A program made the translations under genes and the position numbers. Of a DNA stretch of 64,000 nt, positions 43,344 through 52,258 are shown piece after piece. The stretch spans positions 1 to 64,000 of the forward strand of contig CAAEOZ010000090.1 in NCBI GenBank assembly GCA_900757715.1, read 5' to 3'. The DNA is from an uncultured Veillonella sp. Its GTDB lineage: Bacteria > Bacillota > Negativicutes > Veillonellales > Veillonellaceae. The notes under the pieces were generated by a model. It did not search any database, was not told the origin of the DNA, and saw only the letters and a list, made by a program, of their open reading frames with translations. Position 1 is the first letter of the stretch. Each line of letters opens with the position of its first letter.

Positions 43344-44664
43344 ATTGTTGTCCTTTGTCTCCAAGGGTGAGGAGTAGGAATACGATGGATAGGATACATG
43401 CACCAACGAGGGCAATGAAACCACCATCCCAACCGTAGAGGTCAACCATGAGACCCATGAAAGCACCAGCACCGGCAGAACCGATGAGGTAACCAAGAAG
43501 GCCTGTAAGGCCAGTAGCACCACCTGTTGCTACGCGTGGCACCATATCTGCTGCTTGAAGGCCAATCATCATAACAGGACCGTAGATGAGGAAGCCGATA
43601 GCGATGAGTGCTAAGTTATCGATGAGAATATTGCCTGCAGGGTTAAACCAGTACACGAGGATCGCCAAGATAACGAATAACATAAAGCAAATCGTAGCTG
43701 GAGCACGACGGCCACGGAATACGCGGTCACTCAAGTAGCCACTTACGAGCATGCCTGGAATACCAGCCCATTCATATAAGAAGTAAGCCCAACGGGAACC
43801 TTCTTTTGTGAAGCCTTTCACAGCGGTTAAATAGGTCGGAGCCCAGCTAACCACGCCGTAACGGATGAAGTATACAAAGATATTTGCAATCGCAAGATAC
43901 CATAAGTATTTATTATGCAAAATATATTTGTAGAAGATTTCTTTGAAAGTACTTTTTTCTTCATTTTCTGTATGTGTATGAACGACTTCATGTTTGTATT
44001 CTTCGATAGGCGGTAAGCCACAGGATTGAGGCGTATCTTTTAACAATACAAAGGTAATAATCGCTAGCACGATAGAGATAAGGGCCGGGAAGAAGAAGAT
44101 ACTATGCCATGTACCGAATAGGTAGATGCCAAGCGTAGCAAGAGGAGCGATGATGCCGCCACCTAGGTTGTGGGAAACGTTCCACCAGGACCACCAAGCA
44201 CCGCGTTCGGAACGGGAGAACCAAGTTACCATGTTTTTCGCATATGGAGGGTAGCCCATACCTTGGAACCAACCGTTTAATAAGGCAAGAACGCACATGA
44301 TAGGAATACTGCTCATAACACCTGGTAAGGTGCCGAATAATAACATAACTAAAGCACTAAGCAATAGACCTACTGTGGAGAAGTATTTTGGGTTAGAGCG
44401 GTCAGACGCATTACCCATAACAAATTTACTTACGCCGTAAGCTACGGATAAGATGGTCATAACTATACCAAGATCCGCTTTGGTGTAGCCGTACTCAGCA
44501 ATCATGTACGGAACAGCTAAACTAAAGTTTTGACGGATCAAATAGAATGTAGCATAACCAATAAATGTACCTGCAAAGACTTCGCGTCGAAGACGTTTGT
44601 AGGTGGAATCGATTTGCGCCTCTGGTAAACGTTCAATATGAGGAGCAGGAGAGAAAATCGACAT
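43342..44664 (-). CDS. MFS transporter, organophosphate:phosphate antiporter type (GlpT/UhpT-like)
   Basis: This is a 440-residue, 12-span transporter. YATFYLIRQNFSLAVPYMI near the N-terminus (with the substrate-phosphate arginine), KADLGIVMTILSVAYGVSKFVMG, LNGWFQGMGYPPYAKNMVTWFSRSERG (in parts) and WNVSHNLGGG are characteristic of the GlpT/UhpT/PgtP family. Its members exchange glycerol-3-phosphate, hexose phosphates or phosphoglycerate for phosphate. The exact substrate is not clear. AAAGGATG precedes the ATG. It lies between two remnants of P-type ATPase genes, on the opposite strand to both. Confidence 0.88.
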   Translation of the reverse strand: MSIFSPAPHIERLPEAQIDSTYKRLRREVFAGTFIGYATFYLIRQNFSLAVPYMIAEYGYTKADLGIVMTILSVAYGVSKFVMGNASDRSNPKYFSTVGLLLSALVMLLFGTLPGVMSSIPIMCVLALLNGWFQGMGYPPYAKNMVTWFSRSERGAWWSWWNVSHNLGGGIIAPLATLGIYLFGTWHSIFFFPALISIVLAIITFVLLKDTPQSCGLPPIEEYKHEVVHTHTENEEKSTFKEIFYKYILHNKYLWYLAIANIFVYFIRYGVVSWAPTYLTAVKGFTKEGSRWAYFLYEWAGIPGMLVSGYLSDRVFRGRRAPATICFMLFVILAILVYWFNPAGNILIDNLALIAIGFLIYGPVMMIGLQAADMVPRVATGGATGLTGLLGYLIGSAGAGAFMGLMVDLYGWDGGFIALVGACILSIVFLLLTLGDKGQQ

Positions 44665-44977
44665 CGTTACACATCCTTTCTACAACATGTCATTTGTAAT
44701 GATACCACGTAGGGTATGTAGTCGACTATACTTAATTTTTTATTATAATAAATAGTTATTAGAAAACTGAATTATGGATAACATTAATTAGGGTGAAATA
44801 GTATTGAATAGGTTGAAAATATCAGAATATCTTCTATGTAAAAATTATCAATTTGCAAATATATATATGAATAACTGTTCATGCATTTGCGTAATGAGGC
44901 TATGCATGAATAATATAATCTTATTGAATCCGCATTTTTCCTGTACTTTTGAGTGTATATGAATAATTGTACATATT
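44665..44977. other. A+T-rich gap with a diverged direct repeat
   Basis: TATATATGAATAACTGTTCAT (44863-44883) recurs loosely as TATATGAATAATTGTACAT (44956-44974). It probably contains the MFS promoter and decayed 5' sequence of the ATPase pseudogene. Confidence 0.4.
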
Positions 44978-46009
44978 TTGTTATTGACACAAGGTAATGC
45001 GAAAATCGTTAGCTTGGCTGACCGTTGGGCCACATGGATTGTAGTGATTGCGTTATTGGCCGCGGTTGGCACCTATGTGGTAACTGGAGAAATCATTCGT
45101 GCCGTAACCATCCTCGTTGTGTTCTGTCCTTGTGCTCTCGTATTGGCAACGCCGGCAGCGATTATGGCGGCTATTTCTAATGCGAGCCAACACGGTTTTC
45201 TCGTGCGCCGTGGTAATATTATGGAACGCTTGGCGAAGGTTGATACGATGACCTTTGATAAAACAGGTACCTTGACCTATGGTACACCTGAGGTGACCGC
45301 CGTTGAGACTGTGGGTTCCATGCCTACTGATGAGTTGTATCGATTGGTTGCTTCGGTAGAGACTAAATCTGAGCATCCATTGGGCAAAGCTATCGTGAAT
45401 GGCTTTGCTACTCGTTATGGTGAAAGCTTCGATTCCATAGATTCCTTCCGTATGGTTCCTGGCAAAGGCTTAGAGGCGACTTTACAAGATAAAGCCGTTT
45501 TGGCTGGTAATGAAGCAATGATGACCTTGTCTAATATTTCTATTGCTGACTCTGTGAAAGAGGCTGTTCATGAGCATTTGAATCGAGGTGCATCCATTGT
45601 ATATGTTGCTGTGGATGGTGTAAACGATGCACCAGCCCTTAAAAAATCCGATGTGGGTATCGCCATGGGCGGTGTTGGTAGCGATATCGCGGTAGAGGCA
45701 GCAGATATCGTTCTTGTAAACGATAATGTAAAGGAAATTCCTCACTTAGTGGCATTATCTAAACGCATGATGACTACTATTAAAATTAATCTTTCTTTCT
45801 CCTTTCTTTTGAATTTCGTAGCTATCATTTTGGCTATGATTGGTACATTATCCCCAGTTTGGGGCGCCCTCGTTCATAACGGTGGTAGTCTTCTCGTAGT
45901 AGCGAATTCTACACTACTCTTACGATGGGCTTACAAATCTAATCACATAGTAGATGATGATCATTCCGTTCTCATGAACGCAGCTCGTAAACGCGTGTTT
46001 GAGGCTTAA
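44978..46009 (+). pseudogene. Metal P1B-type ATPase pseudogene (ZntA/CadA-like)
   Basis: The frame begins mid-protein at [18 protein letters not shown] (before TM5) and lacks the metal-binding domain, TM1-4 and actuator. TM5-6 with [11 protein letters not shown], the phosphorylation site [10 protein letters not shown] and the nucleotide-site SEHPLGKAI are normal. Then IVYVAVDG jumps straight to [18 protein letters not shown], losing ~35-40 residues with the TGD motif. The join lies at a repeated GTGGATGG/GGTGA-like DNA stretch, suggesting deletion between short repeats. TM7-8 are intact. Loss of the N-terminus and of an essential motif makes it inactive. Confidence 0.82.
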
Positions 46010-46096
46010 TAGTAGTTCATTATAAATATGAGTATGGAGTGTGTGTATCGATTTGATTACTAAATCGATGAGCGTTAAAAAATAATATAGTCAATA

Positions 46097-46156
46097 AAAA
46101 GCGCTATCTATCCCTAAGGAAACTCAAATAGAGTTGTGGGATAGATAGCGCTTTTG
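46097..46156. terminator. 18-bp bidirectional terminator
   Basis: AAAAGCGCTATCTATCCC pairs perfectly with GGGATAGATAGCGCTTTT. An inner ACTC...GAGT hairpin lies in the loop. Confidence 0.88.
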
Positions 46157-46195
46157 TTTCACTTATAGTATGAAATCGATGGTTTCTAGTGTTGA

Positions 46196-46786
46196 TTAAT
46201 CAATATATGTTACAGGATAACCTTTGGCTTCGATTTCACGGCGGTTAAGACCATTTGGTAGATCTGGGTAGCCGATAGCGAGGCTAGCGTAGACTTTTTC
46301 GTCTTCGCCGAGGCCGAGTTCACGCATTTTAGCTTGAATGCGTTCGTTGTCTTGGAGGTGTCGAATTTGATTAACCCAGCAACTGCCAAGGTCGAGTTCA
46401 TTGCAAGTAAGCATCATGTTTTGCATAGCACAAGATACATCAGCAAAGTTATTAGCATAGTTTGCTTTACTAGCTAATACGATGAGCACAGGTGCATTAT
46501 AGTGGAATACAAATTTGCCTTCGGCGGACATCTTAATGATATTCACCATGTAAGGTAAAGTATTTTCTGTAATCGGCATTTTGCCGTATTCTTCTTGAAT
46601 GAGTGTTACTAGTTCTTGAAGCACATCTTGGTTTGTAATGACCATGAAATGTGTTAATTGTGTATTACCGCCAGATGGAGCGCGGCGCCCAGAATCAAGG
46701 ACTTGATTGATAAGTTCTCGAGATACTTGATCTACTTTAAATTTACGTGTACTATGACGAGTTTTGATGCACTCTAAGGTGTTCAT
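46196..46786 (-). CDS. Nitroreductase family protein
   Basis: This is a 196-residue nitroreductase-fold protein. CIKTRHSTRKFKVDQV at the N-terminus carries the FMN phosphate arginines, and GRRAPSGGNTQLTHFMVI the isoalloxazine loop. ADVSCAMQNMMLTCNELDLGSCWVNQI (in parts) and SLAIGYP complete the pattern. It is a better length match to classical family members than the one at 482. AGGAGG precedes the ATG. Substrate unknown. Confidence 0.88.
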   Translation of the reverse strand: MNTLECIKTRHSTRKFKVDQVSRELINQVLDSGRRAPSGGNTQLTHFMVITNQDVLQELVTLIQEEYGKMPITENTLPYMVNIIKMSAEGKFVFHYNAPVLIVLASKANYANNFADVSCAMQNMMLTCNELDLGSCWVNQIRHLQDNERIQAKMRELGLGEDEKVYASLAIGYPDLPNGLNRREIEAKGYPVTYID

Positions 46787-47099
46787 ATAGGCCTCCTATT
46801 ATAAGTTAGCTTTGATATAGAATTTCTTTTATTATACTACAAGGAAGGTCCTAGTAGGGGGCGTATTTTTACTAAGTCATTTATTAGGAGACGGGCCTGC
46901 AACGAAAGAAGATTTCATTGAAAACAGAAGTTATAACTTTCTAATTTAATATCAAATTAATTTATAAATAAAGTAACAACTTTATGGTATGATTTTTACC
47001 CATAAATTCTATAGAAGCGTCTAATTCTTAACGAATAAGAAAATAAATATTAATTAATTGACAAATTTAAAAATATCTGTTCAAAGTGGGCTTTTTGCG
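46787..47099. other. Divergent gap, nitroreductase/MarR
   Basis: It is A+T-rich and contains promoters for both sides; only the MarR-gene promoter can be assigned with confidence. No other structure seen. Confidence 0.45.
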
Positions 47100-47130
47100 T
47101 TGACTGTTTACCGTAAAATTGTGTACAATT
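47100..47130 (+). promoter_or_regulatory. Promoter and MarR-type operator
   Basis: TTGACT (47100-47105), 18 bases, TACAAT (47124-47129). The palindrome AATTGTGTACAATT (47117-47130) overlaps the -10, and a related half AATTGTGTGCAT lies 12 bases on. This is the expected autoregulation site of the MarR protein that follows. Confidence 0.7.
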
Positions 47131-47166
47131 AATTAGTAGATAATTGTGTGCATATGGAGGTAGAAT

Positions 47167-47685
47167 ATGGCAGAAATTGGTGTACTTGAAGGGTACAAAC
47201 ATAAAGAAGATGTTCCTGATTCAGAATATTTAAGATTGGAAAATCAATTGAGCTTTCCACTCTATGTAGTGGCAAAGGAAATTGTTAATGCATATCGTAG
47301 TCACTTAGATCCTTTAAATTTGACATATACTCAATACATCGTAATGATGGCATTGTGGCAATATGGTGATTTATCCGTTAAGGAATTGGGACAAGTATTG
47401 CGCCTTGATTCCGGTACATTAACACCGCTTTTAAAGAAATTAGAAGCCAAAGCATTCTTGAAACGCAAACGCAGTCGTCAAGATGAACGCGTAGTTATGG
47501 TAACCCTTACTGATACGGGCAAAGCATTACGTGATGTAGCGGTTCATATACCACGCCGCTTGGCTGAATCGTCAGGTCCTATATTTGACGTAGAAGAGAC
47601 ACGTCAATTGCGTATGTTGCTTAATAAATTGCTAGAAGCAATCGATAACGCAAATGCAAAAACAGCAGAGAACATGAAGGGCTAA
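47167..47685 (+). CDS. MarR family regulator, OhrR-like but without cysteine
   Basis: This is a 172-residue winged-helix repressor. LENQLSFPLYVVAKEIVNAYRSHLDPLNLTYTQYIVMMALW (in parts) follows the OhrR/MarR pattern, with recognition helix SGTLTPLLKKLEAKAFLKRKRS and wing DERVVMVTLTDTG. OhrR proteins sense peroxides with a cysteine in the segment L-C-F-A-L-Y. Here that residue is serine (LSFPLY) and I find no cysteine in the whole chain, so the sensing mechanism must differ. No ohr gene is adjacent. GGAGGTAGAAT precedes the start. Confidence 0.85.
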   Translation: MAEIGVLEGYKHKEDVPDSEYLRLENQLSFPLYVVAKEIVNAYRSHLDPLNLTYTQYIVMMALWQYGDLSVKELGQVLRLDSGTLTPLLKKLEAKAFLKRKRSRQDERVVMVTLTDTGKALRDVAVHIPRRLAESSGPIFDVEETRQLRMLLNKLLEAIDNANAKTAENMKG

Positions 47686-47839
47686 TTTGATACAATCTCA
47701 TATGCATATATTCTGTAACCTTGGAAATCTAAAAATTTTATTAAAAATGTGATATACTATACATATAGCGTATTGTATTCAAGTCATGTGAGAGTATGAC
47801 TGATTCGTGATTTGCTCTCGTGGCACAAAGGAGATCATT

Positions 47840-48238
47840 ATGAATAAAAATTTATTAGGTGCATTTGTATTAGCCGGTACATTATTAGTAGGTGGTGTTG
47901 CAAACGCAGCAAACTGGAATGGGTTAGCTAACTACCCAGAGGTTCCAAATAGTGCAAATGGTACAGAAACGTATTTCTTTGATAAAGCATCTGAGTTTAA
48001 AGGTATCGATAGCAGCCGTAACAACGTATTTGGTGTTAATGTAATTAACATGCATAATAACCAATACGGGGAAGCTACATTGTTCAAATATCTTGTTAAT
48101 CCAAGCTTACATACTGTATATCGTTACGCTCCAGATGGTCAAGTTTACCAAATTCAACCTGGAACAAATGAGTTCAATATGTTCATGGCTGCTTGGAAAG
48201 AAGTATACGGCACAACTTTCGAATTTCCAGCGTTATAA
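47840..48238 (+). CDS. Small exported protein, distant relative of the 8.9-10.2 kb family
   Basis: This is a 132-residue secreted or periplasmic protein. The signal peptide MNKNLLGAFVLAGTLLVGGV ends at ANA-A, and the mature part begins NWNGLANYPEVPNSANGTETYFFDK (in parts). Signal peptide style, an aromatic 'AANW' mature start and size resemble the proteins at 8946 and 9857, but the body is different, so common descent is only possible. AAAGGAG precedes the ATG. Function unknown. Confidence 0.65.
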   Translation: MNKNLLGAFVLAGTLLVGGVANAANWNGLANYPEVPNSANGTETYFFDKASEFKGIDSSRNNVFGVNVINMHNNQYGEATLFKYLVNPSLHTVYRYAPDGQVYQIQPGTNEFNMFMAAWKEVYGTTFEFPAL

Positions 48239-48275
48239 TCTGATGGCCCGTGCCGTAATAATTACATAACTATTG

Positions 48276-48306
48276 CTGGTGAAAGCTCCTTTTGGGCTTT
48301 CACCAG
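48276..48306 (+). terminator. 11-bp hairpin between exported protein and decarboxylase-like gene
   Basis: CTGGTGAAAGC pairs with GCTTTCACCAG around TCCTTTTGG. There is no T-run, so its role as terminator is unsure. Confidence 0.45.
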
Positions 48307-48327
48307 TGTTGTTTATGGAGGTTTTTT

Positions 48328-49098
48328 ATGTCTAAATCTGAATTTGCTCAAGCCTATACGGAGCGTATGTTCCCTGATATTGCAGCCCCAGCAGGTTATA
48401 TTGATCCAGAGTTTGAAATATTGTTTGATAATTTTGCCTTTGATGAAGTCATCACCGAAGAAGGCCGTAATGTACCGGCAAAGGATCGCTTCTTAGCCAT
48501 TCTCGCTACATTAGTAGGCGCCTCAGCTGTTGATGAATATGCATTAATGCTACCGGCAGCATTAAACTTTGGTCTTATTCCTGATGAAGTGGTAGAGCTC
48601 ATTTATCAAGCGGTGCCCTATCTTGGCATCGGACGTGTGCGCCCATTCTTTAAGGTGACCAATAAGATTTTTGACTATCGAGGAGAGGCTATTGTTGATT
48701 CCTCTCGCAGCACTATTACTAGTGAGTCTCGTCTAGAAAAGGGCGTAGAAAAACAAGTGGAAATCTTTGGGGAGTCTATGCGCAATTCTTACCAAGAAGG
48801 GCCAGAAGATACGCGTCACATCAATAAATGGCTTGCCAATATGTTCGGTGATTACTATACTCGTAAGGGGCTTAGCGTGGCTCATCGTGAAATGATTACC
48901 TTCTGTTTCCTCGCAGCTCAAGGGGGCTGTGAATCTCAACTCAAGGCTCATGTAGAAGGTAATTTGAACGTAGGGAACAGCAAACAATATTTGATTAATA
49001 TCGCATCCCAATGCGTGCCGTATATCGGCTATCCCCGTACCTTAAATGCCCTTCGTTGCATTCAAGAGGGCTTTACTGCATGGGAAGCCAAACAATAA
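48328..49098 (+). CDS. Carboxymuconolactone decarboxylase-like (AhpD-fold) protein
   Basis: This is a 256-residue protein with two copies of the CMD/AhpD-like helical domain. The first is around PAKDRFLAILATLVGASAVDEYALMLPAALNFGLIPDEVVELIYQA (in parts), the second around LSVAHREMITFCFLAAQGGCESQLKAHVEGNLNVGNSKQYLINI (in parts). The CxxC of peroxidase-type AhpD proteins is not seen, so it is more likely of the decarboxylase-like branch or uncharacterised. GGAGG precedes the ATG. A metalloprotease gene follows 9 bases later, so they probably form an operon. Confidence 0.82.
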   Translation: MSKSEFAQAYTERMFPDIAAPAGYIDPEFEILFDNFAFDEVITEEGRNVPAKDRFLAILATLVGASAVDEYALMLPAALNFGLIPDEVVELIYQAVPYLGIGRVRPFFKVTNKIFDYRGEAIVDSSRSTITSESRLEKGVEKQVEIFGESMRNSYQEGPEDTRHINKWLANMFGDYYTRKGLSVAHREMITFCFLAAQGGCESQLKAHVEGNLNVGNSKQYLINIASQCVPYIGYPRTLNALRCIQEGFTAWEAKQ

Positions 49099-49107
49099 AG
49101 GAGTTTT

Positions 49108-49740
49108 ATGTTATTTTCTGGTATTAGTTTAACGATGATTTTAGCGTCTATTCCAGCGCTTATCATTGCAGCTGCAGGGCATGAATTTGCTCATGCCAAG
49201 GTAGCAGATATGCTCGGCGACTCTACGCCGCGCTCCATGGGCCGCTTGACATTGAATCCCGTGGCTCACCTTGATTTAATCGGCTCTATAGCATTTCTTA
49301 TCGGTGGGTTTGGATGGGCTAAGCCTGTAATGGTTGATACGTCTAACTTCCGCGATCCTCGCACAGACTATACCTTAGTATCTATTGCGGGACCTGCGTC
49401 TAATGTGCTGATGGCCTTTTTAGGCTACTTAGCACTTCGTTTTCTTGAAAGCTACGTCTTGTTGACAAATGAATCATTAGAGTTAGTACTGACACTGATT
49501 GTTGTATATAATATTAACTTTGCCATTCTCAATATGATGCCTATACCACCACTTGATGGTAGTCGCATTATTACAAGCTTGTTGCCTAGGGATTTGCAAT
49601 TTACATTGGAACGGTTAAGCTTTGTCAGCTTGATTGTACTTATCTTATTGCTTAATACACCTATTGCAGATAAGATTTTCATTCCATTACAACAAACGAT
49701 TTTACAATTCTTTGACCGTATCGTGAGCATTATTTTATAG
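49108..49740 (+). CDS. M50 family (site-2 protease-like) membrane metalloprotease
   Basis: This is a 210-residue intramembrane zinc protease. The active site GHEFAHAKVADMLGD (HExxH) lies in the first helix near residue 24. The third zinc ligand is in NMMPIPPLDGSRI (NPxPxxDG-type) near residue 147. GRLTLNPVAHLDLIGSIAFLIGGFGWAKPV (in parts) is the conserved linker of the compact YwhC-type subgroup without PDZ domain. AAGGAG precedes the ATG. Its substrate is unknown. Confidence 0.9.
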   Translation: MLFSGISLTMILASIPALIIAAAGHEFAHAKVADMLGDSTPRSMGRLTLNPVAHLDLIGSIAFLIGGFGWAKPVMVDTSNFRDPRTDYTLVSIAGPASNVLMAFLGYLALRFLESYVLLTNESLELVLTLIVVYNINFAILNMMPIPPLDGSRIITSLLPRDLQFTLERLSFVSLIVLILLLNTPIADKIFIPLQQTILQFFDRIVSIIL

Positions 49741-49757
49741 GATTTAGATTAAGGCTG

Positions 49758-49826
49758 ATATGGTAAAAGCTATATGGTAATACTATGTAGAAAATACTAT
49801 ATAGTAAACACTTTATGGTAAGTCCT
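49758..49826. repeat. Five-copy degenerate 13-14-bp tandem repeat
   Basis: ATATGGTAAAAGCT, ATATGGTAATACT, ATGTAGAAAATACT, ATATAGTAAACACT and TTATGGTAAGTCCT follow one another right after the protease gene. Confidence 0.75.
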
Positions 49827-49987
49827 ATCTTTCAAATTTTATTTTATATTCCTCACTATATTAAAAAGTATCGATATAATTTGCTAAGTATGATATACTA
49901 AGTACAGAAATCGTAAATTTTCGATATATTAATATTACAGTGTATTATTAGATACTATCGATAGAGTAAATTGATCTGCTACATCGA

Positions 49988-50065
49988 TATGTAAATCAAT
50001 ACACTAAATTGACACGTAAATCGATATATTAAATTGATATATTAAATCGATACAGTATATAGATA
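49988..50065. repeat. Six-copy 12-13-bp A+T-rich tandem repeat
   Basis: ATCGATATGTAA, ATCAATACACTAA, ATTGACACGTAA, ATCGATATATTAA, ATTGATATATTAA and ATCGATACAG are head-to-tail, upstream of the BFD-like ferredoxin gene. The stretch before it (49870-49987) has further scattered ATCGATA/TCGATAT words. Confidence 0.78.
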
Positions 50066-50092
50066 TTCAAGTGAATACAAGAGGAATTACAT

Positions 50093-50326
50093 ATGAATTT
50101 TGAAGAAAATCAAGTGCCAGAGGCGATTCTGGACAAGCTCACAAAGGTGTGCACTTGCCGTAGCATTACGCGCAAAACGATTAAGGAAGCCATTTTAGAT
50201 GGTGCTCATACATTTCCACAAGTAAAAGAAGCAACTCGTGCTGGCACGGGCGCTTGCGGTGGCAAAGGCTGTGGGCTGCGTATCGTAAAGCTCTTAGCGG
50301 AAATGAAAGAGCAAGGCAAAATTTAA
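50093..50326 (+). CDS. BFD-like [2Fe-2S]-binding protein
   Basis: This is a 77-residue single-domain protein of the bacterioferritin-associated ferredoxin type. CTCRSITRKTI supplies the first C-x-C pair, and GTGACGGKGCG the second pair (C-x4-C), the usual BFD ligand arrangement. Such domains pass electrons or sit on larger reductases such as NirB. AGAGGAATT precedes the ATG. No partner gene is adjacent. A long hairpin terminator follows. Confidence 0.85.
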   Translation: MNFEENQVPEAILDKLTKVCTCRSITRKTIKEAILDGAHTFPQVKEATRAGTGACGGKGCGLRIVKLLAEMKEQGKI

Positions 50327-50431
50327 TTTGCGAAATGTAACATACACATTTTTCACATCCAAAATGTAAGATACATAGTTTACACTCCAAAATGTAAACT
50401 ATAATGTTCGCACAACAAAAATGAAACATAT

Positions 50432-50498
50432 AAAGATTGTTATTTGATTCTCTCAATGGATATACCCGTTGGGTTCTCGAGTAACAATCTTTTTGTTT
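50432..50498 (+). terminator. Terminator after BFD-like gene
   Basis: AAAGATTGTTA pairs with TAACAATCTTT, with an inner CCCGTTGGG-type hairpin and trailing T's. Confidence 0.75.
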
Positions 50499-50610
50499 TG
50501 TAAGATACATGTACTATAATGCTGCTTGTCGTGTGTTGGTTATGTTGGGCTCGTTTATATTTTTTGATATACTATACATAATACTTTTTAGAGATTTAAG
50601 GGAGGTATGC

Positions 50611-51759
50611 ATGTTTCGACGCTTCGTAGCAGCCACTATGATTGGTGCATTAGCACTCACAACGGGCTGCGGTTTACATAATCCATTTACTTCAAAGGCA
50701 GAACCTGTGACCTATGAGTCCGTGGCACAAAGCGAGCTTTCACCAGAGCAAAAGGTGGACAAGTTAGTGGCTAATATGTCCGATGCTGACAAGGTGGGAC
50801 AATTGTTGATGATTGGCATTCACGGCACAACGCTAAACGATGACGCTAAATTTATGCTCAACGAGTACCGTGTGGGGGGCATCATTTTGTTTGATCGAAA
50901 TATGGAGTCCAAGGATCAAGTTAAAATGCTCATTGCAGATATTAATAAGGCTGGTAAAAGCGCCGGTTTAACGCCATTGTTCCTCGGCATCGACCAAGAG
51001 GGCGGTGCAGTAGCGCGCATGGATGATAAGCTCATCAAGGTTCCTCCCGCTGAGGAGGTAGGTAAAATGCCCGTTGAGCAAGCTGTATCCTTGGCAAAAC
51101 AGTCTGGTGCAGAACTAAAAGACTTGGGCTTTAACATTAACTTTGCTCCTGTGGCGGACTTAGGATTAACCTATGGTCGCTCTTATAGTACGAGCCCTGA
51201 TGAGGTCGTTCGCTATGCAGGCGCCGTTGGCAAGGCTTATGATGAAGCGGGCTTGTAGTATTCCTATAAGCACTTTCCGGGCATTGGTAAGACCGATGTA
51301 GACTTGCACGCTGACACAAGTATCGTTCCTGTCTCTAAAGAAACATTGCTTTCAGAGGACACAAAGGTATTCGTAGACCTTATCAAACAGTCTAAATCAA
51401 ATACCTATACAATCATGGTGTCTCATGCGATGTACCCACAAATCGATCCAGATTATCCTGCTAGTTTATCGAAAGCAATTATTACCGATTGGTTGCGCAA
51501 GGACATAGGCTATAATGGCGTTGTGGTAACGGACGATATGGACATGGGGGCCCTTGCAAATCACTATACTTTTGGCGATATGGCGGTGCAATCCATCCTC
51601 GCCGGCAGTGATATCTTGCTCGTGTGTCACGAATACGAACACATGCAAGAGGCTTATAACGGTCTTATGAAAGCCGTGAAAGATGGTCGTATCTCGAAAG
51701 AACGACTCGATGAATCGGTGAAACGGATTTTGCTCATGAAAATGAATAAAATTTCTTAG
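50611..51759 (+). pseudogene. GH3 beta-N-acetylhexosaminidase (NagZ-like) lipoprotein with in-frame amber codon
   Basis: This is a 381-residue lipoprotein frame (lipobox ALTTGC near residue 20) interrupted by TAG at 51256-51258, after residue 215. All catalytic motifs are present: FLGIDQEGGAVARMD, YKHFPGIGKTDVDLH (the Asp-His acid-base dyad) and VVVTDDMDMGAL (the nucleophile Asp). The stop falls 4 codons before KHFPG and no frameshift is needed to continue. It is a single-base nonsense change, readthrough, or a sequencing error. Intact, it would trim N-acetylglucosamine from muropeptides. Strong ribosome site AAGGGAGG. It is the active-type paralogue of the product at 12503. Confidence 0.85.
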
Positions 51760-51842
51760 AATTTCTTATTTTAAGGAAGGAATTTTAAGAGTATATCACG
51801 AATATAGACAGTGGAAATACTATTCATGGACGGCGAATCTGA

Positions 51843-51873
51843 GTTGACACTCAAGGGAGAACTTTGTTATAGT
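51843..51873 (+). promoter_or_regulatory. Consensus-like promoter of a short transcript
   Basis: TTGACA, 18 bases, TATAGT, followed ~45 bases later by a strong terminator. Confidence 0.65.
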
Positions 51874-51879
51874 TAATAC

Positions 51880-51950
51880 ACAGAGAAACTGTGCGAAACT
51901 TACGGGTAACGCGCAACACTCGTCGACCCAAGGGTCGGCGAGTTTTTTTG
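51880..51950 (+). ncRNA. Candidate ~70-base RNA or attenuated leader
   Basis: Between the promoter and a terminator (ACTCGTCGACCC/GGGTCGGCGAGT plus seven T's, 51918-51949) lies a CACAG/CTGTG hairpin and no coding frame. It could be a stand-alone small RNA or an attenuator ahead of the small broken gene that follows. Confidence 0.5.
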
Positions 51951-51966
51951 TTTGTAGGAGGGATTT

Positions 51967-52130
51967 ATGTCTAAGCCTTTTAAGTCTTTAGATTCCCTAT
52001 TACGCTTGATGAGATTATAAGTGAGTTATTACTTTTAAAAGAAAGTTTACCAATTATACAATTTAATCAAGTTCTTGCTAAAATGGAGTTAACGCTCCAG
52101 TGGAAACAAACATTAGAAGCACTAAAATAA
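51967..52130 (+). pseudogene. Frameshifted small gene, ~54 residues
   Basis: GTAGGAGGGATTT puts a strong ribosome site before ATG at 51967. The frame MSKPFKSLDSLLRL stops early, but adding one base at ...CGCTT|GATGAG joins it to DEIISELLLLKESLPIIQF and onward to EALK-stop. The region is 164 bases, one short of 55 codons. A one-base deletion in a T-run is the simplest reading. Function unknown. Confidence 0.5.
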
Positions 52131-52173
52131 TAAAATATATAGTGTATACATAACGTGCTATCAAGGATTTTAT

Positions 52174-52225
52174 TAAACCGATAGAGAATTAATAAGTAAA
52201 GTGATTCTCTGTCGGTTTATTTTTT
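52174..52225 (+). terminator. Terminator before fucO
   Basis: TAAACCGATAGAGAAT pairs with ATTCTCTGTCGGTTTA (one G-T pair), followed by TTTTTTA. Confidence 0.85.
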
Positions 52226-52258
52226 ATTGTATAGTTTGTTTTGTTAGGAGTGAAGTAT

